A stretch of 64,000 bases of DNA from CAZKNF01 sp964554105 (GCA_964554105.1 CAZKNF010000007.1:18759-82758); one strand, 5' to 3'; shown: positions 17,093 through 26,697, counted from the first letter of the stretch. Notes: generated by a model from the sequence alone, not told the origin. Made by a program: numbers and translations.

Positions 17093-18562
17093 TCAGAGCT
17101 TCATCATCTCCTCGATGAATGCCGTGGGCGAGAACGACGTGACGCCGTCCGGGACGGCCGGAGACGACGAGACGTACTGGACGGGCATCTGGATGGTCAT
17201 CAGCCAGTCGGCGACGCGTCCCCATCCGGACGTCTCGTCGAGATGGGTAAGTGCAACCATTTCCGGCCGCAGTGCGAGCTCCCGAAGAAATTCGCTATCG
17301 AAGCCATCGAGTGTTCGCGTCGCGTTTAGCACGAAATGCACGCGCAGCGGCATGATTGGATCGACCATTCGCTTGACGTGTCGCAGCGTCCTTCGGGCGC
17401 CGGCTTCGTGGAGCGGCATCGGCGGACTGTCGATTAAGATGTGATCGAAATGCTGCACGCGGGTCACAGCCCGATGCATTTCTTCAACGGTTCTTACAGC
17501 TTGAACCGGAAGGCCGTGACTGCGGAAGAGCTCGAGCGGACTGTGATGAAACGTACCCTCGTCCTCCTGCGGCGCGATCACGACTACTGCCGTGCCGCGC
17601 CGGCCGTAGAATTCCGGGTGTGCAGCCAATTTCAGCAGGAGGGAGGTCTTGCCTGCTCCCGCCGGGCCGATGAACACCTGTGCACCGCTCGTTTTTCTCG
17701 GCGCCGACAGATCTAGCGAGCGCCGGATCTCCTGCGCGAGCGCCCATTTCAATGTTTCAGGATTCGTTTCCGGCTGATAGTTGTTCTTCGCGAGACGGTC
17801 AAAAAGCTTCGTAGCTGTGGCAGGACGCATCCCCTGGTTGATCAGGGCCGTAAACAGGGGGCTCATTGTCCAGGCTTGCCCTGCGCCAATGATTGCGCGG
17901 TCGAACCGGCGCTCCATTTGATCGAGCCGGTCGTGCACGAGCCGAAGCTGCGCGGAAAGTACGCTCTCGATTGCTCCAATCGGATCCTGCAGTGCCGGCG
18001 TGTTCGGCACCGGGACCAGCTCACGACGATTTGGATTGAGCTGGCCGCGACCTCCGTGCCCGGACGTGTCGCGGCGATCGGCCGGCGTCTTTAGCTCCGG
18101 GAGTGATTCGCGGGCCGCTCCGGTCAGATCGCGCAGCGTGCGCCTGCCGACGTCGAACCCGTACCTGCCGGCCGGTACCGCGCCGTCTTTGTGGGAAAGA
18201 GGTTCGGGACGCCGGGCAGCTTCTTCCTGCAGTACGGCCACGTTCGTTTCGGAATTGATCTCGCCGCGGCCCGTTTCGCCGGCTGCCGCTTTCGATGCGA
18301 CGGCTGTCTCCCGGGTCCGTCGAGCTGAGCGGTGCGCCGGTGCCATACCGGGGTCGGTGGTTTGTGTCGCCGTCTTTCTCACATCCGCAGAAGTAACCGC
18401 CCTGGAAGTTCGATCCGGCGCGTCGGACATGACCGTTATGCGGGCAGGCTCATCGCCCTGCGGGGGGATCGATTCCATTAGCACGACGTCGTTCCCCAGG
18501 ATTCTCCGAGCCTCGAGCAGGGCGGCATGAATGGTCGGAGCGGTGATTGTCTTGACGTTCAT
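17093..18562 (-). CDS. flhF: Flagellar biosynthesis GTPase FlhF
   Basis: A 489-residue SRP-type GTPase that selects the site of flagellar assembly at the cell pole or membrane. The N-terminus ('MNVKTITAPTIHAALLEARRILGNDVVLM') is the typical FlhF B-domain start; a long variable, charged region runs to about residue 190. The N and G domains follow, with P-loop 'GPAGAGKTSLLLKLA' near residue 299, 'ILIDSPPMP' (G3) and 'VALTHLDETSGWGRVADWL' (the usual TKLDE motif here reads THLDE). It sits between flhA and flhG in the usual flhA-flhF-flhG-fliA order. The change from K to H in the G4 motif could affect guanine recognition. Confidence 0.93.
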   Translation of the reverse strand: MNVKTITAPTIHAALLEARRILGNDVVLMESIPPQGDEPARITVMSDAPDRTSRAVTSADVRKTATQTTDPGMAPAHRSARRTRETAVASKAAAGETGRGEINSETNVAVLQEEAARRPEPLSHKDGAVPAGRYGFDVGRRTLRDLTGAARESLPELKTPADRRDTSGHGGRGQLNPNRRELVPVPNTPALQDPIGAIESVLSAQLRLVHDRLDQMERRFDRAIIGAGQAWTMSPLFTALINQGMRPATATKLFDRLAKNNYQPETNPETLKWALAQEIRRSLDLSAPRKTSGAQVFIGPAGAGKTSLLLKLAAHPEFYGRRGTAVVVIAPQEDEGTFHHSPLELFRSHGLPVQAVRTVEEMHRAVTRVQHFDHILIDSPPMPLHEAGARRTLRHVKRMVDPIMPLRVHFVLNATRTLDGFDSEFLRELALRPEMVALTHLDETSGWGRVADWLMTIQMPVQYVSSSPAVPDGVTSFSPTAFIEEMMKL

Positions 18563-18608
18563 TTCGCTGGCTGCAGCATGTATATTCTTGATGCGCGTAT
18601 TGGCCGGC

Positions 18609-20681
18609 TCAGATGGCGACCTGGTCGACCACGTCGACCTCCGCCTCTGGAATCAGGTCGTTGTAGGAGAGAACGGCGATTTCCGAAATCATCGGAGAAA
18701 GAAAGCTGAACAAGGACGGGCGAAGCACGGGTGACGTCAGCAGCACGGGCGCTCGGCCGGTACTGATGATCCGCTTCGAAAGCCGGCCGACCTCCTGAAC
18801 GATCAACTCCGCTCGGTCGGGACTCATCCCCAGCGTGTTGGGGTTCAACTCACCAGTTTCAGCACGTTCAAGCAAGTGCTGTTCCAGCTGGGGATCCAGC
18901 ACGAAAACATGCACGACCTCGTCTTGTCCGGCGAACTGGCGCGTGATTGTCTGCGCCAGCGAAGCACGAACGTATTCGGTCAGGACGTCTACATTTTTGG
19001 TATGAGGCGCGTGATCGGCGAGTGTCTCGAGGATGGTGACGAGATCGCGAATCGGAATCCGTTCTTTGAGCAGCCGCTTGAAGACTTTCTGGATTCCGCC
19101 GAGGGGCAGGAGGTTCGGTACGAGTTCTTCGATCAGCGCCGGCGCCGTCTCCTTGACTTTATCGACCAGCTTCTTGACTTCCTGGCGGTCGAGGAGCCTG
19201 TAGGCGATTTTTCTGAGCACTTCGAGGAGGTGGGTTGTAATAACGGCCGGCGCTTCGACGACAGTGAGTCCGAGACGCTCAGCCTCGTCGAGGTTTCGCT
19301 CTGCGATCCATACAGCCGGCAGTCCGAAGGTCGGATCCTGAACGTGGATGCCCGCCGGCGGTGAGTCCATGTCTTCCGGAAGGAGGGCAAGATTGTAGCC
19401 CGGCATAACCTCTCCCTGTGCGACGGGATTGCCACGCATCTTGATGACGTATTCGTTCGATCCCAATCCGACGTTGTCGCGGATGCGAACGGGCGGAATC
19501 ACGATGCCGAGTTCTAGTGCCAGTTGCTGACGAAGCATCTTGACGCGTTCGAGGAGATCGCCCTGTTGACCGGGGTCGACGATCGAAATCAGCGCGTAGC
19601 CGATGTCCAGTTCGAGCGGATCCACCATCAACAGATCCGCCGGTGCGTCCTTGACCTCCTCGACGTTGGCCTCGGCCTCGCTGGCTACGAGCTCTGCGCG
19701 TTCTCGCTCCTGCAGATGGATTCTGTTGCGTCCGAGCATCACTGTGCCGGCGGCAAGAAGCCAGAAGGGGACGAGAGGGAGACCCGGCACGATTCCGAGC
19801 ACGGCCATGAATCCGCCGGTAATCAGGATAGGATGGGGTTTCTTGAAGAGCTGGCCGGTGAAATCCTGGGCGATATTGGAATCGCCGCTGGCACGTGAAA
19901 CGATGATGCCCGCAGCTGTGGATATGAGGAGGGCAGGGATCTGCGAGACGAGCCCGTCGCCGATCGACAGCAGTGTATACGTCGCGCCCGCATCGCCGAA
20001 TGACATTCCACGCTGCACGACGCCGATCAGCAACCCGCCGAGTACGTTGATGACGGTGATGATAAGTCCGGCAATCGCGTCGCCTCGAACGAACTTGCTG
20101 GCGCCGTCCATCGCTCCGTAGAAATCCGCTTCCTTCGTGACCTCCTCTCTACGGCGGAGTGCCTCGCGTTCGTCGACCAGGCCGGCGTTCAGATCAGCGT
20201 CGATCGCCATCTGCTTGCCCGGCAGCGCATCGAGTGTGAAGCGGGCAGCGACCTCCGCAATCCGGCCGGAGCCTTTCGTGATAACAATGAAATTGATGAG
20301 GACCAGGACGAGAAAGATGACCGCGCCCACGACGTAATTGCCGGACACGACGATGTTGCCGAATGCGGTGATCAGAACGCCGGCGTCCCCATCGCTTAGA
20401 ATCAGCCGCGTAGAGGCGACGTTCAGCGAAAGCCGGAACAGCGTCGTCATCAGGAGAAGCCCCGGGAAGACGGCAAATTCTAGCGGCCGGACGGCATAAA
20501 ATGCCGTAAGCAGGACCGCCAGCGAGATCGCAATATTCGTCGCCAGGAGCATATCGAGCATGAAGCTCGGCAGCGGCACCACCATCACCATCAACACCAG
20601 GACGATGCCGGTTGCGATCAACATTTCGGTGTTGATCAGCTTGAATGGCGGGGCGGCGTCTGAAAGGCCGTTACTGCTCAC
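18609..20681 (-). CDS. flhA: Flagellar export gate protein FlhA
   Basis: A 690-residue type III export gate protein. The N-terminal half has about eight membrane helices, and the highly conserved FHIPEP region is seen as 'RPLEFAVFPGLLLMTTLFRLSLNVASTRLIL' broken by 'AVRPLEFAVFP'. The large cytoplasmic C-terminal domain (from about residue 345) binds chaperone-substrate complexes such as FliS-flagellin and FliT-FliD. Length is normal for the family. It is 18 bases behind flhB and upstream of flhF, all on the same strand. Confidence 0.97.
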   Translation of the reverse strand: MSSNGLSDAAPPFKLINTEMLIATGIVLVLMVMVVPLPSFMLDMLLATNIAISLAVLLTAFYAVRPLEFAVFPGLLLMTTLFRLSLNVASTRLILSDGDAGVLITAFGNIVVSGNYVVGAVIFLVLVLINFIVITKGSGRIAEVAARFTLDALPGKQMAIDADLNAGLVDEREALRRREEVTKEADFYGAMDGASKFVRGDAIAGLIITVINVLGGLLIGVVQRGMSFGDAGATYTLLSIGDGLVSQIPALLISTAAGIIVSRASGDSNIAQDFTGQLFKKPHPILITGGFMAVLGIVPGLPLVPFWLLAAGTVMLGRNRIHLQERERAELVASEAEANVEEVKDAPADLLMVDPLELDIGYALISIVDPGQQGDLLERVKMLRQQLALELGIVIPPVRIRDNVGLGSNEYVIKMRGNPVAQGEVMPGYNLALLPEDMDSPPAGIHVQDPTFGLPAVWIAERNLDEAERLGLTVVEAPAVITTHLLEVLRKIAYRLLDRQEVKKLVDKVKETAPALIEELVPNLLPLGGIQKVFKRLLKERIPIRDLVTILETLADHAPHTKNVDVLTEYVRASLAQTITRQFAGQDEVVHVFVLDPQLEQHLLERAETGELNPNTLGMSPDRAELIVQEVGRLSKRIISTGRAPVLLTSPVLRPSLFSFLSPMISEIAVLSYNDLIPEAEVDVVDQVAI

Positions 20682-20699
20682 AGGGACAAAAGTGCGTGT

Positions 20700-21773
20700 T
20701 TAGTTCGTGTTTTCGCGTTCGCGATAAATCTCGGCCAGCAACGCGGCAACGGCCGGATAAAGATCTTCCGGTATCTGCATGCGCTCGTCGACAGTGGCAT
20801 ACAAAGCCCTTGCCAAAGGCCTGTTTTCGACTGACGGGACGTCGAATTCGGCGGCCAGCTCCTTAATCCTAAGGGCACGCTTGCGAACGCCTTTGACGGT
20901 CACGCGTGGAGCATCGGATTCTTCAGGATCGTAGCGGAGAGCGACCGCGTAGTGCGTCGGATTCGTGACGACGACGTCCGACTTCATTACAGCGTGATCC
21001 AGCCGCTCGCGACGGGCGTTCTGACGTGCCCGTTCCTTCCGCTTGCCCTTCATATGCGGATCCCCATCCTGATCCTTCATCTCATCCTTCACCTCCTGCT
21101 TACTCATCTTGAGGTCGCGCTTATAGCGCCATTTTTCGAATGCGAAGTCGGCGGCCGAAAGCAGGGCGAGCATGCCGATCAGCTTGAAGAAGAGGCCCAC
21201 GATCCAACTGGTGCCTGTCGTGGTGATGTCTGAGAGTGTCTGCAGGTGCAGCACCATGATCTCGTCCATGTGGCTTTTGATGGTCCAGTACGCGATGGGA
21301 CCGACGATCATAATCTTGAGAACGGACTTGCCAAAATTGAAGGCTCCCTGCGCCGAGAAGATGCGTTTCAGTCCTTTTAACAGGCTGATGCGTTCACCCT
21401 TGGGAATGAGGGGCTTGGTAGTGAGATTGAAGCCGGACTGGGCGAGATTGATGCCGATGGCGGCGACGAAGAGCGCCGAAAGGAACGGCATGATGATGAT
21501 CGCCGATCGGGCACCCACGCTGCGGATAATGGCCGGGATGCTGGAGGACGTCAGCTGCGAACTCGTGGCATCCATAAAAAGCATCGACATCAGATCCTTC
21601 ATCGCGGCGAATCCGGAGGGCGTACCGAGGGCAAGCACGCTGACGCCCACGATGAGCATGCCGACGGCCGTGGTTTCCTGCGAACGAAAGACATTGCCCT
21701 CCTCCCGCGCCTTGCGAATCCGGTGGGGAGTCGGGTCAAAAGTTTTACTTTGTTTGTCCTCTCCTTCGGCCAC
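20700..21773 (-). CDS. flhB: Flagellar export switch protein FlhB
   Basis: A 357-residue protein with four membrane helices (between residues 35 and 210) and a cytoplasmic C-terminal domain. The autocleavage motif NPTH is at residues 271-274. Self-cleavage there, with input from FliK, switches export from rod/hook to filament substrates. The N-terminus 'KTFDPTPHRIRKAREEGNV' is the usual family start. It follows fliR with a 92-base gap and precedes flhA by 18 bases. Confidence 0.97.
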   Translation of the reverse strand: MAEGEDKQSKTFDPTPHRIRKAREEGNVFRSQETTAVGMLIVGVSVLALGTPSGFAAMKDLMSMLFMDATSSQLTSSSIPAIIRSVGARSAIIIMPFLSALFVAAIGINLAQSGFNLTTKPLIPKGERISLLKGLKRIFSAQGAFNFGKSVLKIMIVGPIAYWTIKSHMDEIMVLHLQTLSDITTTGTSWIVGLFFKLIGMLALLSAADFAFEKWRYKRDLKMSKQEVKDEMKDQDGDPHMKGKRKERARQNARRERLDHAVMKSDVVVTNPTHYAVALRYDPEESDAPRVTVKGVRKRALRIKELAAEFDVPSVENRPLARALYATVDERMQIPEDLYPAVAALLAEIYRERENTN

Positions 21774-21865
21774 TTAGAATTTTGATCGACTGGGTAGGGT
21801 GAACGAATCAGGGGGAGGGCAGGGGCGGAGTGCGACAGCGCGCTTGGCCTGCCCTGACTGCGTGT

Positions 21866-22636
21866 TTACATGGCGAACGCCTCGATCAGCGCGATCATAT
21901 CGGCATACATTTTTTCGATCATTCCGGGGAGGAGTGGGAAGAAATTCCCAATGAAGAAGACCATCATGGTTAGTCCGACGAGCAGCTTGAGGGGGAGTGA
22001 GAGCGAGAACAGGTCGGCCTGCGGGGCAACGCGCGCGAACACGCCGAGGGATGCATCGACGAGGAATATGGTGATCATGAAAGGGGAGGCCAGCCTCATC
22101 GCCGTAGTGAAAAACTCGCCCGTCCACTGGAGCATGAGGGGTCCTCCGGCGGCCAGATTGGCGCCGGCAAGCGGCACGACTTCGAACGAGAGGACCAGCG
22201 CTTTGAGAATCTGATGATGCCCCTCCAGAAGGATGAAGACCAGCAGAATGCTCGTCACGAGGAAGCGACCGATGGGATTCGAATGCATGCCGTCGATCGG
22301 GTTGAATACAGTCGCGAGCCCGAGGGCCATCTGATACCCGATGATTTCTCCCGCATATTGCACCGACCAGAAGATGAACTGCGCGGCGAAACCGAGCATG
22401 ACGCCGGTCAGCGCCTCAATCCCGATCGAGAGGATGAATGAAGCCGGATGGCTGATGTGGGGAGGAAGTGGACCGGGGACGAAGCCGACCAGGATGTACG
22501 CCATCAGAACGGCGATGAGAATCCGAACGCGCACCGGGACGGCCATGTGACTGAAGACCGGAGCAGCAACCATCAATCCGCCGATGCGCACGAATACCAG
22601 CAGGATGGTAAACAAGTAGGCGGGGTCGATTTTCAT
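21866..22636 (-). CDS. fliR: Flagellar export gate protein FliR
   Basis: A 256-residue membrane protein with the FliR/SpaR pattern: 'FVRIGGLMVAAPVFSHMAVPVRVRI' at the N-terminus, 'GEIIGYQMALGLATVFNP' in the middle and 'LPLKLLVGLTMMVFFIGNFFPLL' near the end. FliR forms the membrane export gate with FliP and FliQ. It lies 48 bases behind fliQ in the fliP-fliQ-fliR-flhB order. Confidence 0.96.
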   Translation of the reverse strand: MKIDPAYLFTILLVFVRIGGLMVAAPVFSHMAVPVRVRILIAVLMAYILVGFVPGPLPPHISHPASFILSIGIEALTGVMLGFAAQFIFWSVQYAGEIIGYQMALGLATVFNPIDGMHSNPIGRFLVTSILLVFILLEGHHQILKALVLSFEVVPLAGANLAAGGPLMLQWTGEFFTTAMRLASPFMITIFLVDASLGVFARVAPQADLFSLSLPLKLLVGLTMMVFFIGNFFPLLPGMIEKMYADMIALIEAFAM

Positions 22637-22684
22637 GCGTGGCGACTGAAAGGGAGACCGGAACCCGAGCGATTAGCGTGCCGG

Positions 22685-22954
22685 CTACTGCGAGACACTC
22701 GGAATGAAGTTCAGGACGTTCGTCGTGAAGTCGGATAGGATCTCCATCATCCAGGGCGCAAGGATGAGAAGTATGGCCGCTACGGCTGCCATCTTCGGCA
22801 CGTAGCTGAGCGTCATTTCTTGAATCGATGTAAGCGCCTGAATGAGACTGACGATGAGTCCGACGATCAGCGCGACGCCGAGCAGCGGCGCGGTCAGCAA
22901 CGCGGCGGTTTTTAGTGCTTCCTGGATCCAGAAAAGTGCGACGTCGGTGTTCAT
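22685..22954 (-). CDS. fliQ: Flagellar export gate protein FliQ
   Basis: An 89-residue protein with two membrane helices, the normal FliQ size. 'LLTAPLLGVALIVGLIVSLIQALTSIQEMTLSYVPK' includes the conserved 'Q..TSIQE.TL.Y.PK' turn between helices. The start at 22954 (MNTDVALFW) is chosen because the longer open frame to 23065 adds only polar sequence overlapping the fliP 3' end. It is part of the FliP5FliQ4FliR1 export gate. Confidence 0.95.
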   Translation of the reverse strand: MNTDVALFWIQEALKTAALLTAPLLGVALIVGLIVSLIQALTSIQEMTLSYVPKMAAVAAILLILAPWMMEILSDFTTNVLNFIPSVSQ

Positions 22955-23016
22955 GTCTTCATTTGCTCGTAGGTGAGATTTACAAGTGGGAGCGCCTCCG
23001 GAGTCACGTGCTTCTG

Positions 23017-23820
23017 CTATCCTCCCGCGTATCCCCGGACCACCGATTCGACGATCAGATACCATCCGTCCGTCAGGACAAACAACAGCAGCTTTACGGG
23101 AAGCGAAATCATTACCGGCGGGAGCATCATCATGCCCATGCTCATCAGCACGCTCGCGACGATCAGATCCACGACCAGAAACGGAAGAAAGATCATGAAG
23201 CCGATCTGAAAGGCTATTCTGAGCTCGCTGATTATGTAGCCGGGGACGAGTACGTACAGCGGAATGTCTTCCGAAGTGGAGAATGATTCGATCTGCGCCA
23301 TGTCCATGAACAGCATGAGATCCTTCTCACGTGTCTGTGCCAACATGAATTTCTTGATCGGGACGGCGGCGATATCAAGCGCCTCCTTCTGTCCGATTTC
23401 GCCGGCAACGTAGGGATCAAGTGCGTCATCGTGCACGGCCGTGAGGACCGGATGCATGATGAAAAAAGTCAGGAAGAGCGACAGGCCGATGATAACCTGT
23501 GCTGGGGGCGATTGTTGGATGCCCAGCGCCGTTCGCATGATGCTGAAGACGACGACCAGCCGCGTGAAGCTCGTCATCAGAATGATGATCGCCGGCGCCA
23601 GCGACAGAATCGTGACGAGCAGCAGGAGCTGGATCGGCAGCGCGTACTCTTCCTCACCCCCGAAGTCGAGCTGGGGAAGAAGGCTGAATCCCTGCGAGGA
23701 CAGTGAATCGGTCGCTGCCGACTGCGCCTGAGCCGTCTCGGGGTAGAGCGTTGCGAGCAGAAGCGCGAGAACCGCGAGGCCCCACCTGATTAAGCGTGAG
23801 GTCAGTATCAGTCTCAGCAT
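23017..23820 (-). CDS. fliP: Flagellar export gate protein FliP
   Basis: A 267-residue protein with a cleavable signal peptide (about residues 1-32) and the FliP membrane core: 'LAPAIIILMTSFTRLVVVFSIMR' followed by 'ALGIQQSPPAQVIIGLSLFLTFF', and a C-terminal 'ISLPVKLLLFVLTDGWYLI'. These match the most conserved FliP motifs. It overlaps the end of fliO by seven bases, indicating translational coupling, and precedes fliQ. Confidence 0.97.
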   Translation of the reverse strand: MLRLILTSRLIRWGLAVLALLLATLYPETAQAQSAATDSLSSQGFSLLPQLDFGGEEEYALPIQLLLLVTILSLAPAIIILMTSFTRLVVVFSIMRTALGIQQSPPAQVIIGLSLFLTFFIMHPVLTAVHDDALDPYVAGEIGQKEALDIAAVPIKKFMLAQTREKDLMLFMDMAQIESFSTSEDIPLYVLVPGYIISELRIAFQIGFMIFLPFLVVDLIVASVLMSMGMMMLPPVMISLPVKLLLFVLTDGWYLIVESVVRGYAGG

Positions 23821-24509
23821 TTCGTGCCGTTGGAATGCGCTTTCACGTGGTGGCCGGCGTACTGCCGGAGTACGTCGGCGAAGTGGGAGCGCCCGGGCAT
23901 GCCGCGGGCTCCGTTCACAGACGTCGACGCATTTGATCCGTCCGCAAAACCGAGGCCCTCCCGGCGCACCGTTTCGCGCCGTATCATTGCGTCCGCTGGC
24001 TGGGCTGTGGGATGTTCAAGCGTCTCATGGGATGGCTCCACCGCCGGATCGATGAATTGCTGAAGGTCGAAATCCCGAAGAAGCGTGATTTGACTGGCGG
24101 TGACACCAACGAGGAGCACATCTCCGCCGCAACGGATGAGACGAAGCTGCTGCCCCTGCCCGACGCCGAGCTGGTCCATGTCCTCAATCAGTGAACTCGA
24201 ACTGCGGCCGCTCTTCGCCCGCTTCTGGGCGACGTACGCGAATACGCCTCCGCCTGCTAGGATGATGACTGCCGCGATGTTGCCGAGCGAGAAGAAGTCC
24301 GGCCCCTCGCTGCTCATGCGGATGTTTTCGCCGTCTGCCACCGAGCCGGACTCATCGGAGTAAACAGGAGGCAGGCTCGTCGTCGAGGGGAACAGCTGGA
24401 GCGCGAGCCAGAGCAAAACGAGCCCTCCGGCAAACATACCCGCGCGCCGGAGATACTGCCGAGAATGGGGGCCCGCAGATTTGGAAAGTCGTTCAGAAAA
24501 ACGGAACAT
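23814..24509 (-). CDS. fliO: Flagellar protein FliO
   Basis: A 231-residue protein in the FliO position between fliN and fliP. Start 24509 (MFRFSERLSK) is preferred over the open-frame start at 24707 because the latter would overlap fliN. It has two hydrophobic segments (about residues 23-38 and 72-90) and a short FliO-like beta domain ('QLRLIRCGGDVLLVGVTASQITLL', about 118-141). FliO helps stabilise FliP during gate assembly. It is longer than many FliO proteins because of an N-terminal membrane segment and a polar tail; the C-terminus overlaps fliP. Confidence 0.82.
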   Translation of the reverse strand: MFRFSERLSKSAGPHSRQYLRRAGMFAGGLVLLWLALQLFPSTTSLPPVYSDESGSVADGENIRMSSEGPDFFSLGNIAAVIILAGGGVFAYVAQKRAKSGRSSSSLIEDMDQLGVGQGQQLRLIRCGGDVLLVGVTASQITLLRDFDLQQFIDPAVEPSHETLEHPTAQPADAMIRRETVRREGLGFADGSNASTSVNGARGMPGRSHFADVLRQYAGHHVKAHSNGTKC

Positions 24510-24639
24510 TTTGCTTCGCCAATCAGGTCGCATGCATGTGAATGCTCTCGCTGCGGGAGGATACCCGGCGTAATTAAGAGCATGCTTACCTGATGCGAAA
24601 AGGATGCCGGATTGCCAGTTCCGGGCACCGGAGTAAAAA

Positions 24640-25548
24640 TCAAACGAGCGTTTTCGCTCTGGGACGAAGTGAGGCGAGACTCGTGATCCGGATTCCGAAC
24701 TGTTCATCCATTACGACGGCCTCGCCCTCCGCGATAAGGCGGCCATTGGCGTACACCTCGAGGGGCTCCCCGACGAGCTTATCGAGTTCTATCACACTGC
24801 CCGTCGTGAGCCGGAGCACGTCGGCAAGGGGGATCTTCCGGCGCCCGAGCTCTACAGCGACCTCGAGTTCCACTTCAGCAAGGAGCGAAAACCCGCCTTC
24901 GGCGCCGTCTCCACCGATTATTTCACCGCCGAGCTCAGGGAATGCGGCCGCTGCCACTTCAACGGCCGGATGGCGGGACGTATCCTCTGGAGTATCCGCA
25001 CGGGGACTGTCCGTCGCTTCGGCATCGTCGCCTTCGCCCGCGATGTCGGAGGGAGGTGGTGCTGGAATGAGGGCAAAGCCTGAATGCTCTTGATCGTCAA
25101 TCGTAAGAACGAACGGCGCCCTCAGCAGATCTGTGGAGAACGTCTCGCCGTCCAGCACGCCTTCCTGTGCCAGCAGGTCGATCGTAATATCCGGCAGCGA
25201 CACGCCCAAGGCAGCCAGCTGTGTACGAACAGCGTCATATGCCTGCGACGCGAGGTCCTTTGAGAGATCGTCCGCCCCCGGCTCACCCGATTCGAGCGAC
25301 TCGCCCAGCTTCGGGCGGGAGAGCAACGGAAGCCACGACGGATCGAGCAGCACCGCCCACCGATTCTCAGGCGAGGTGCCGGCAGTGAATACGAGGTTCG
25401 CACGGCAGTGTGAATTTGCTTCGTCGAAGTCTAGCGGCTCCGGTGCATCGATGCGAAGCGGCGCTTCGGCATCCAGCAGTGTGGCCAGGAAGGAGCAAAG
25501 CGCCTCCTGAATGCCGGCAATGTTCTTTGTGAGCGTATCGCTACTCAT
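24640..25548 (-). CDS. fliN: Flagellar switch protein FliN with long N-terminal extension
   Basis: A 302-residue protein whose last 80 residues are a SpoA/FliN domain ('LLAEVELEVAVELGRRKIPLADVLRLTTGSVIELDKL', then 'VYANGRLIAEGEAVVMDEQFGIRI'). FliN itself is usually about 110-140 residues. The extra N-terminal 190 residues look like a diverged CheC/FliY-type alpha-beta region ('LGVSLPDITIDLLAQ'), followed by an acidic, Pro-rich linker. No CheC phosphatase E..N motif was recognised. The ATG at 25548 overlaps the fliM stop by eight bases, so the two C-ring proteins are coupled. The family call is secure; the function of the extension is unknown. Confidence 0.9.
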   Translation of the reverse strand: MSSDTLTKNIAGIQEALCSFLATLLDAEAPLRIDAPEPLDFDEANSHCRANLVFTAGTSPENRWAVLLDPSWLPLLSRPKLGESLESGEPGADDLSKDLASQAYDAVRTQLAALGVSLPDITIDLLAQEGVLDGETFSTDLLRAPFVLTIDDQEHSGFALIPAPPPSDIAGEGDDAEATDSPRADTPEDTSRHPAVEVAAAAFPELGGEIIGGDGAEGGFSLLAEVELEVAVELGRRKIPLADVLRLTTGSVIELDKLVGEPLEVYANGRLIAEGEAVVMDEQFGIRITSLASLRPRAKTLV

Positions 25549-26563
25549 CGTCTTCTTCAGTGAACGATTGATTTTCAACAGAGCTAGTGATTTGAAGGGC
25601 CATACGTCGGCCGCACTGGCCCACGGATGCCCGATACTTTTCTTGTCCGCCGACGAAAAGGCTGACGGTGTCCTTCACTCGGGTGCGGAGCGGGATTACG
25701 TCACCGACCTCGAGGTCTATCAACTCGGAGACCGGCACCAGCGCTCGGCCAAGCTCGGCGCGCATCTCGACATCCACCGTGCGGACTTTATCCTCGAAAA
25801 TGCTGCGGACACCCGGACTCACCTGTGTCGTCGCGCTGGATATCCACTGCTTCATACCGGTTCGGCCGAGCACCCGCTCGAGAAGCCGGTAGGGATAACA
25901 GATGTTGATGGATGATCGTTGGTCGTAGATCACCACTTCGAACGTGGATACGAGGGCAGGCTCGACGCCAGGAATGATTTGAACGAATTCAGCGTTGGAC
26001 TCGAACGCCACCTCGCTAAGTTCGATGGTAAAGACCTGCTGCCAGGCCTTCTCGAGCTCGCGAAAGGCCCGGTTCATGACCTTGCTCATGATGCGACGCT
26101 CTATTTGTGATACCTCTCGCGGACGCTGGAGGAAAACCCCGGGCCCGCCAAAGAGCTTCTCGATCGTGAATATGACCAGCTGGGGATCGAGCTCGAAGAC
26201 GATCTTCTGATTCAGATCTTCCGCCTCAACCACGTAGATCGCCGAAGGGGGCGTGCTCGACATCACGTAATCCGAGTACAGCACCTGATCGATGGCGGCC
26301 AGATTGATGTCGACGATCGTGCGAAGCTGCGCCGAAAGATACACCGACAGATCTCGCGCGAAGGCTTCATGCACGTGGTGGAGGACGCGCATCTGGTCGT
26401 GCGCGTACAGCCGCGGCCTTTTGAAGTTGTACCGATTGATCCGCCGGTCGTCATCGGCTACCATCGACCTCAGATCTTCGAGCTCGTAATCCTTCTCGTC
26501 GTTGATCTGGGTTCGAACCTCCAGCAACGCGTCAATTTCGGCCTGGCTTAACGGCTTCGCCAT
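25541..26563 (-). CDS. fliM: Flagellar motor switch protein FliM
   Basis: A 340-residue C-ring protein. The N-terminal 'LSQAEIDALL' peptide (residues 4-13) is the CheY-P binding motif. The CheC-like middle domain contains 'YNFKRPRLYAHDQMRVLHHVHEAFARDL' and 'LVIFTIEKLFGGPG'. The C-terminal SpoA domain has 'ELIDLEVGDVIPL'. FliM with FliN and FliG sets rotation direction. It follows fliL across a 134-base gap holding a candidate sigma-54 promoter, and overlaps fliN. Confidence 0.96.
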   Translation of the reverse strand: MAKPLSQAEIDALLEVRTQINDEKDYELEDLRSMVADDDRRINRYNFKRPRLYAHDQMRVLHHVHEAFARDLSVYLSAQLRTIVDINLAAIDQVLYSDYVMSSTPPSAIYVVEAEDLNQKIVFELDPQLVIFTIEKLFGGPGVFLQRPREVSQIERRIMSKVMNRAFRELEKAWQQVFTIELSEVAFESNAEFVQIIPGVEPALVSTFEVVIYDQRSSINICYPYRLLERVLGRTGMKQWISSATTQVSPGVRSIFEDKVRTVDVEMRAELGRALVPVSELIDLEVGDVIPLRTRVKDTVSLFVGGQEKYRASVGQCGRRMALQITSSVENQSFTEEDDE

Positions 26564-26605
26564 ATCGATTATTCAGTTTACCCTCCGGTACGCGAAGCGG
26601 GCATT

Positions 26606-26621
26606 TGCAATAATCGCGCCT
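26606..26621 (-). promoter_or_regulatory. Candidate sigma-54 promoter before fliM
   Basis: On the minus strand the bases read AGGCGCGATTATTGCA, against the consensus TGGCACGNNNNTTGCA: the GG and GC pairs have the correct spacing and 10 of 12 conserved positions match. It lies in the fliL-fliM gap, about 43 bases before the fliM ATG. An internal start for fliM and downstream export genes is inferred. Confidence 0.5.
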
Positions 26622-26697
26622 TCTATAGCAGGCGATCGCCGGACGTGGGACTGAGCGGACGTGTGTCGATAATGCCTGACCTTCATCAACGCCCGCA

